From an uncultured Anaerostipes sp. (lineage in GTDB: Bacteria; Bacillota; Clostridia; Lachnospirales; Lachnospiraceae), in assembly GCA_900756035.1 (NCBI GenBank), contig CAAEIR010000386.1, positions 1 through 17,781 of the forward strand: a stretch of 17,781 bases of DNA, written 5' to 3'. Below are positions 14,521-17,781 of the stretch, piece by piece. Made by a program: the position numbers and the translations under genes. The notes beneath the pieces are model-generated. The model made no database searches, was not told where the DNA came from, and worked only from the letters and a program-made list of their open reading frames with translations. Within the stretch, counting starts at the first letter, position 1. Every line of letters begins with the position of its first letter.

Positions 14521-15885
14521 ATGATAAATCTAAATGAAGTATTTGAAACGAATAAGATGATTCACGAGATGAATCTGGATGTCCGCACAATTACGATTGG
14601 AATCAGCCTGTTAGATTGTGTGGGAGCAACCCTGGATGAGGTAAAACAGAATGTATATAACAAGATTACAACGGTTGCAAAGGATCTGGTAAAGACAGGG
14701 AAAGACATTGAAAAAGAATATGGAATCCCGATTGTAAATAAGAGAATTTCCATTACACCGATTTCTTTAATCGGAGGGAATGTCTGCAAGAGTCCGGAAG
14801 ACTTTGTAGAGCTGGCAAAGACTTTGGATGCTGCGGCAAAAAAGGTTGGAGTTAACTTTTTAGGAGGTTATTCTGCACTTGTAAGTAAGGGAATGACAAA
14901 AGCAGACGAGCTGTTGATTCGTTCGATTCCTCAGGCTCTGGCAGAGACAGATTTTGTATGTTCTTCTGTGAATGTTGGTTCCACAAAGACAGGAATTAAT
15001 ATGGATGCGGTAAAACTGATTGGTGAGATCGTAAAAGAAGCTGCAGAGCTTACAAAAGACAATCAGTGTCTTGGATGCGCGAAATTTGTTGTATTTTGTA
15101 ATGCGCCGGATGATAATCCGTTTATGGCGGGAGCATTCCACGGTGTGACAGAGGCAGATGCGATCATCAATGTAGGTGTCAGTGGACCGGGTGTTGTAAA
15201 ACGTGCGATTGAAAATGTCCGTGGCGAGAACTTTGAGGTTCTCTGTGAGACTATTAAAAAGACAGCGTTTAAGGTAACTCGTGTCGGTCAGCTGGTAGCA
15301 AAAGAGGCATCAAAGAGACTGGGAATTCCGTTTGGTATCATTGACCTTTCTTTGGCGCCGACACCGGCAGCAGGAGACAGCGTCGGAGAGATTCTGGAAG
15401 AAATCGGTCTGGAATATGCGGGAGCTCCGGGAACAACTGCGGCACTTGCAATGCTCAATGACCAGGTGAAAAAGGGAGGCGTTATGGCATCTTCCTATGT
15501 AGGAGGATTAAGTGGTGCTTTTATTCCGGTCAGTGAGGATCAGAGAATGATTGATGCGGTCAATGCGGGAGCTTTAACTCTGGAAAAATTAGAGGCAATG
15601 ACCTGTGTATGTTCCGTTGGACTTGATATGATTGCAATTCCGGGAAAAACCAAAGCGACAACGATTGCAGGATTGATTGCAGATGAGATGGCGCTTGGAA
15701 TGATTAATCAGAAGACAACCGCTGTTCGTGTGATTCCTGCCATCGGAAAAGATGTAGGAGATCAGGTGGAATTCGGCGGACTGTTAGGATATGCTCCGGT
15801 TATGCCGGTTAATGAATTCTCCTGTGATGCTTTTGTAAATCGAGGAGGAAGAATCCCGGCTCCAATCCATAGTTTTAAAAATTAG
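14521..15885 (+). CDS. UPF0210 (DUF711, PFL) family protein
   Basis: The 454-residue cytoplasmic protein is recognised as the UPF0210/DUF711 family by its start (EVFETNKMIHEMNLDVRTITIGISLLDC) and by internal blocks such as NVGSTKTGINMDAV, VGVSGPGVVKRAIE, LSLAPTPAAGDSVGEILEEIGLE and GAPGTTAAL. It is also called PFL family because of a distant relation to pyruvate formate-lyase-like folds. No reaction is established. The length is normal for the family and no frameshift is seen. The ribosome binding site GAGGGGTGG lies directly upstream and overlaps the end of the ACT gene region. It ends the three-gene unit with the hydrolase and the ACT protein; no strong terminator follows. Confidence 0.93.
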   Translation: MINLNEVFETNKMIHEMNLDVRTITIGISLLDCVGATLDEVKQNVYNKITTVAKDLVKTGKDIEKEYGIPIVNKRISITPISLIGGNVCKSPEDFVELAKTLDAAAKKVGVNFLGGYSALVSKGMTKADELLIRSIPQALAETDFVCSSVNVGSTKTGINMDAVKLIGEIVKEAAELTKDNQCLGCAKFVVFCNAPDDNPFMAGAFHGVTEADAIINVGVSGPGVVKRAIENVRGENFEVLCETIKKTAFKVTRVGQLVAKEASKRLGIPFGIIDLSLAPTPAAGDSVGEILEEIGLEYAGAPGTTAALAMLNDQVKKGGVMASSYVGGLSGAFIPVSEDQRMIDAVNAGALTLEKLEAMTCVCSVGLDMIAIPGKTKATTIAGLIADEMALGMINQKTTAVRVIPAIGKDVGDQVEFGGLLGYAPVMPVNEFSCDAFVNRGGRIPAPIHSFKN

Positions 15886-15926
15886 AATTCATATTTAAAG
15901 TGACAATTTAGGGGGAGAAATCAGCG

Positions 15927-16131
15927 GTGAGTAAAATATTTCAGAAGAAACCCTGGGAATTGCTGCTGAAAGTAATTGAGGAATTTCCGTAAAGGTCAGA
16001 TACAGCAGCAATTAAAAAAGACTGTAACTGATTTTGTCGGTAAAACGGACTGCAAATGTCTGTTTTATAAGGAAGAAGAAAACTGTAAAGGGATAAAGGA
16101 GTTTTGGAAACATGAGCAGAAACGTATATGA
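15927..16131 (+). pseudogene. Small unknown gene with a frameshift, or a frameshift-decoded small protein
   Basis: This is the content of the 226-base gap before tyrS. A GTG at 15927, 9 bases after AGGGGGAG (15910-15917), opens a 21-codon reading frame, MSKIFQKKPWELLLKVIEEFP, ending at TAA 15990-15992. The +1 frame is open from 15976 and continues directly at AAAGGT (15991-15996) as KGQIQQQLKKTVTDF, then VGKTDCKCLFYKEEENCKG and IKEFWKHEQKRI. It ends at TGA 16129-16131, 20 bases inside tyrS. Joined, the product would be about 67 residues, lysine-rich, with C-x-C-x8-C. The join reads smoothly (EEFP-KGQI), as if one extra T had been inserted at 15990. It may be a recent pseudogene, a sequence error or +1 recoding at CCG-UAA. 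I do not recognise the family. Confidence 0.45.
15958..16013. repeat. Inverted repeat across the small frameshifted gene
   Basis: AATTGCTGCTG (15958-15968) and CAGCAGCAATT (16003-16013) are perfect 11-bp inverted copies with 34 bases between them. The in-frame TAA (15990-15992) lies in the loop. No T-run follows, so it is not a terminator. Confidence 0.7.
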
Positions 16132-17341
16132 TATTTTGGAAGAGCGCGGTTTTATTGCGCAGACAACCCATGAGGAGTTAAGAGAACTTCTCGGCAAAGA
16201 AAAAGTAACGTTTTATATTGGATTTGATGCTACGGCAGACAGCTTAACGGCAGGACATTTCCTGACGATTATGGCAATGATGCATATGCAGAAAGCGGGA
16301 CACCGTCCGATCGCTCTTCTTGGCGGCGGAACCACGATGATCGGAGATCCTTCCGGTAAATCTGATATGAGAAATATGATGACAAAGGAAACGATTGAGC
16401 ACAATGCAAAATGTTTTAAAGAGCAGTTGTCACGTTTTATTTCCTTTGATGATGATAAGGCAATTCTTGCAAACAATGCAGATTGGCTGTTAGACTTGAA
16501 TTATGTAGAGTTTCTTCGTGAAATCGGAGTTCATTTTTCTGTCAATAAGATGCTGACAGCAGAGTGCTACAAGCAGAGAATGGAAAAAGGACTGACTTTC
16601 TTTGAGTTTAACTACATGCTGATGCAGGGATATGATTTCCTTGAGTTAAACCGCAGATACGGATGTAAACTGGAAATGGGTGGAAATGATCAGTGGTCAA
16701 ACATCCTGGCAGGCGCCGATCTGATTCGCAGAAAAGAGCAAAAAGAAGCCTTTGGACTTACATTAACTCTTCTTACAAGAAGTGATGGTGTGAAGATGGG
16801 GAAAACTATGGCAGGTGCCGTATGGCTTGATCCTGAGAAGACATCACCTTATGATTTCTACCAGTACTGGAGAAATATCGAAGATGTGAAAGTAGAAGAA
16901 TGTCTGGGACTTTTGACCTTCCTCCCAATGGAAGAAGTCCGGAGACTGGGTGCACTGGAAGGTGCTAAGATCAATGAGGCAAAAGATGTTCTTGCATATG
17001 AAGTCACAAAGATTGTTCATGGTGAAGAAGAAGCAAAGAAAGCGCAGACTGCTGCAAAAGCTATGTTTGTAAGCGGCGGTGCAAATGATGATGCTCCGAC
17101 CTATGAATATGATACTTTAAAATTGGAAGAAGGAATTGATATTTTATCTATGCTGGTAGATACCGGGCTTTGCACGACTCGTTCTGATGCCAGAAGAGTG
17201 GTACAGCAGGGTGGAGTTTCCGTCAACGGTGAGAAAGTATCACAGATTGATGCAGTATTTAAAAAGACAGATTTTGATGATAAGAATCGTATTTTGCTAA
17301 AAAAAGGGAAGAAGAAATTCTGTCAGGTAAAAGAAAAATAG
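16112..17341 (+). CDS. tyrS: Tyrosyl-tRNA synthetase
   Basis: This 409-residue class I aminoacyl-tRNA synthetase charges tRNA-Tyr. The HIGH-type motif is in LTAGHFL (residues 45-51). The tyrosine-site block YMLMQGYDFLEL is near 168-179, GGNDQWSNI near 190-198 is typical of TyrRS rather than TrpRS, and the KMSKS-type loop is KMGKT at 228-232. The C-terminal S4 RNA-binding domain is near 343-400 (TRSDARRVVQQGGVSVNG). AAAGGAG (16095-16101) lies 10 bases before the ATG. The leader has no T-box: neither the AGGGTGGNACCGCG element nor an antiterminator is present. A strong terminator follows. Confidence 0.97.
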   Translation: MSRNVYDILEERGFIAQTTHEELRELLGKEKVTFYIGFDATADSLTAGHFLTIMAMMHMQKAGHRPIALLGGGTTMIGDPSGKSDMRNMMTKETIEHNAKCFKEQLSRFISFDDDKAILANNADWLLDLNYVEFLREIGVHFSVNKMLTAECYKQRMEKGLTFFEFNYMLMQGYDFLELNRRYGCKLEMGGNDQWSNILAGADLIRRKEQKEAFGLTLTLLTRSDGVKMGKTMAGAVWLDPEKTSPYDFYQYWRNIEDVKVEECLGLLTFLPMEEVRRLGALEGAKINEAKDVLAYEVTKIVHGEEEAKKAQTAAKAMFVSGGANDDAPTYEYDTLKLEEGIDILSMLVDTGLCTTRSDARRVVQQGGVSVNGEKVSQIDAVFKKTDFDDKNRILLKKGKKKFCQVKEK

Positions 17342-17352
17342 AAGACTGAATA

Positions 17353-17411
17353 AAACAGAGATATCTGTTTAAAGACGGCACCCCGGATTTTTTCGGGGTG
17401 TTATTCTTTTA
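17353..17411 (+). terminator. Tandem hairpins and terminator after tyrS
   Basis: The first hairpin is AAACAGA (17353-17359) with TCTGTTT (17364-17370) around a GATA loop. The second and stronger one is CACCCCG (17379-17385) with CGGGGTG (17394-17400) around GATTTTTT, followed by TTATTCTTTT. The second fits an intrinsic terminator. Confidence 0.88.
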
Positions 17412-17449
17412 TATAAGTATTTCTTGAAAGATCGGATATAGAATAGAAT

Positions 17450-17475
17450 AAAACAACTAAAAAAATAGTTGTTTT
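17450..17475. repeat. AT-rich 10-bp inverted repeat before the phosphoesterase gene
   Basis: AAAACAACTA (17450-17459) and TAGTTGTTTT (17466-17475) are perfect inverted copies around AAAAAA. It lies just upstream of the -10 of the next gene. It could be an operator, or a weak terminator ending in T4. Confidence 0.6.
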
Positions 17476-17497
17476 ATCGTTAAATAAGTGCTATACT

Positions 17498-17503
17498 TAT
17501 AAT
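17498..17503 (+). promoter_or_regulatory. Candidate -10 box for the metallophosphoesterase gene
   Basis: A perfect TATAAT lies 25 bases before the ATG. The -35 position (TATCGT near 17475-17480) is poor and touches the inverted repeat, which would fit an activated or repressed promoter. Confidence 0.5.
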
Positions 17504-17528
17504 GAAAGTTGCGGAAAGAGTATAAAAT

Positions 17529-17781
17529 ATGAAGACAAATCGATTTCGGAGAAAAATCACGATTCTTATAGCGCTTGTTATTTTAGCAGTCATATTTTGC
17601 TATTTTGAAAATAATGCATTAGTTACTTCAAAATATACATATACAACGAATAGAATTAATTCAGAGCTAAACGGCTATCGTATTGTACAGATTTCGGATT
17701 TACACAATAAGGAATTTGGCAGAGAGAACGAAAAATTATTGAATAAAGTAGATGCGATGCATCCCGATATGATTGTTCTGA
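17529..17781 (+). CDS. Membrane-anchored metallophosphoesterase (3' truncated by window edge)
   Basis: Eighty-four codons are visible before the window ends. Residues 1-9 are basic (MKTNRFRRK) and are followed by a hydrophobic segment at about 10-25, a signal anchor. The mature part begins the calcineurin-like phosphoesterase fold with GYRIVQISDLHNKEFG near 49-64, where D57 and H59 are the first metal ligands. The layout resembles the YkuE/YaeI group of extracytoplasmic phosphoesterases; the substrate cannot be told. GGAAAGAG near 17513 is the ribosome binding site. It has a separate promoter after the tyrS terminator. Confidence 0.85.
   Translation, partial: MKTNRFRRKITILIALVILAVIFCYFENNALVTSKYTYTTNRINSELNGYRIVQISDLHNKEFGRENEKLLNKVDAMHPDMIVL

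Noticed and set aside
15886..16111. T-box riboswitch leader for tyrS
   Set aside because: tyrS genes in Firmicutes often have a T-box, but no AGGGTGGNACCGCG element or antiterminator/terminator pair is present here, and part of the gap is better explained as coding.
15941..16197. Open frames on the minus strand opposite the tyrS leader
   Set aside because: No ribosome binding site and no recognisable product; they are antisense shadows of tyrS and the small gene.
1..17781. Mobile element, prophage, CRISPR or defence system
   Set aside because: No integrase, transposase, direct-repeat array, restriction or toxin-antitoxin genes are seen; gene content and base use are uniform housekeeping type.

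Overview
The window is ordinary chromosomal DNA from a low-to-mid GC Gram-positive anaerobe, most likely a Clostridia member of the Lachnospiraceae type. This is an inference from the strong AGGAGG-type ribosome binding sites, the clostridial-style 6S RNA, the protein styles (UPF0210/ACT pair, DUF5662, DUF4362, YycJ-like hydrolase) and the AT-rich intergenic DNA. No transposase, integrase, phage gene, CRISPR array or toxin cluster is visible.

Layout. Positions 1-4507 hold the glutamate synthase operon: the 3' two thirds of gltB and all of gltD. A monocistronic DUF5662 gene follows (4625-5215). Next comes a 6S RNA gene with a near-consensus promoter and its own terminator (5235-5495), then an AI-2E/PerM-type membrane protein (5525-6664), a 58-residue BFD-like [2Fe-2S] protein (6712-6888), and a tRNA-Leu(CAA) with its own promoter (6916-7081). 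The tRNA terminator is shared with a convergent Nudix hydrolase gene (7083-7694, minus strand).

The Nudix gene is divergent from a two-gene unit made of a membrane-anchored DUF4362 protein and an Rrf2/IscR-like regulator (7820-8871). Their shared promoter region holds a 17-bp near-perfect palindrome, and a repeated ATAGGAA motif that recurs in the leader of the next gene, cysK (8983-9912). I infer a small local Rrf2 regulon for cysteine or Fe-S homeostasis.

The right half is housekeeping: polA-coaE (10069-13308), a YycJ/WalJ-like metallo-beta-lactamase-fold hydrolase, an ACT-domain protein and a UPF0210 protein as one tight operon (13399-15885), tyrS (16112-17341) with a strong terminator, and the start of a membrane-anchored metallophosphoesterase (17529 to the window end).

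No large undescribed system is visible. The points most worth a second look are a short gene between UPF0210 and tyrS whose two halves lie in different frames (15927-16131), the palindromic divergent promoter at 7712-7753, the ATAGGAA repeats around the Rrf2 gene, and the rrf2 terminator that begins inside the coding region. Several start codons were reassigned from the sequence: Nudix to 7694, BFD-like to 6712, and the YycJ-like hydrolase to a GTG at 13399.
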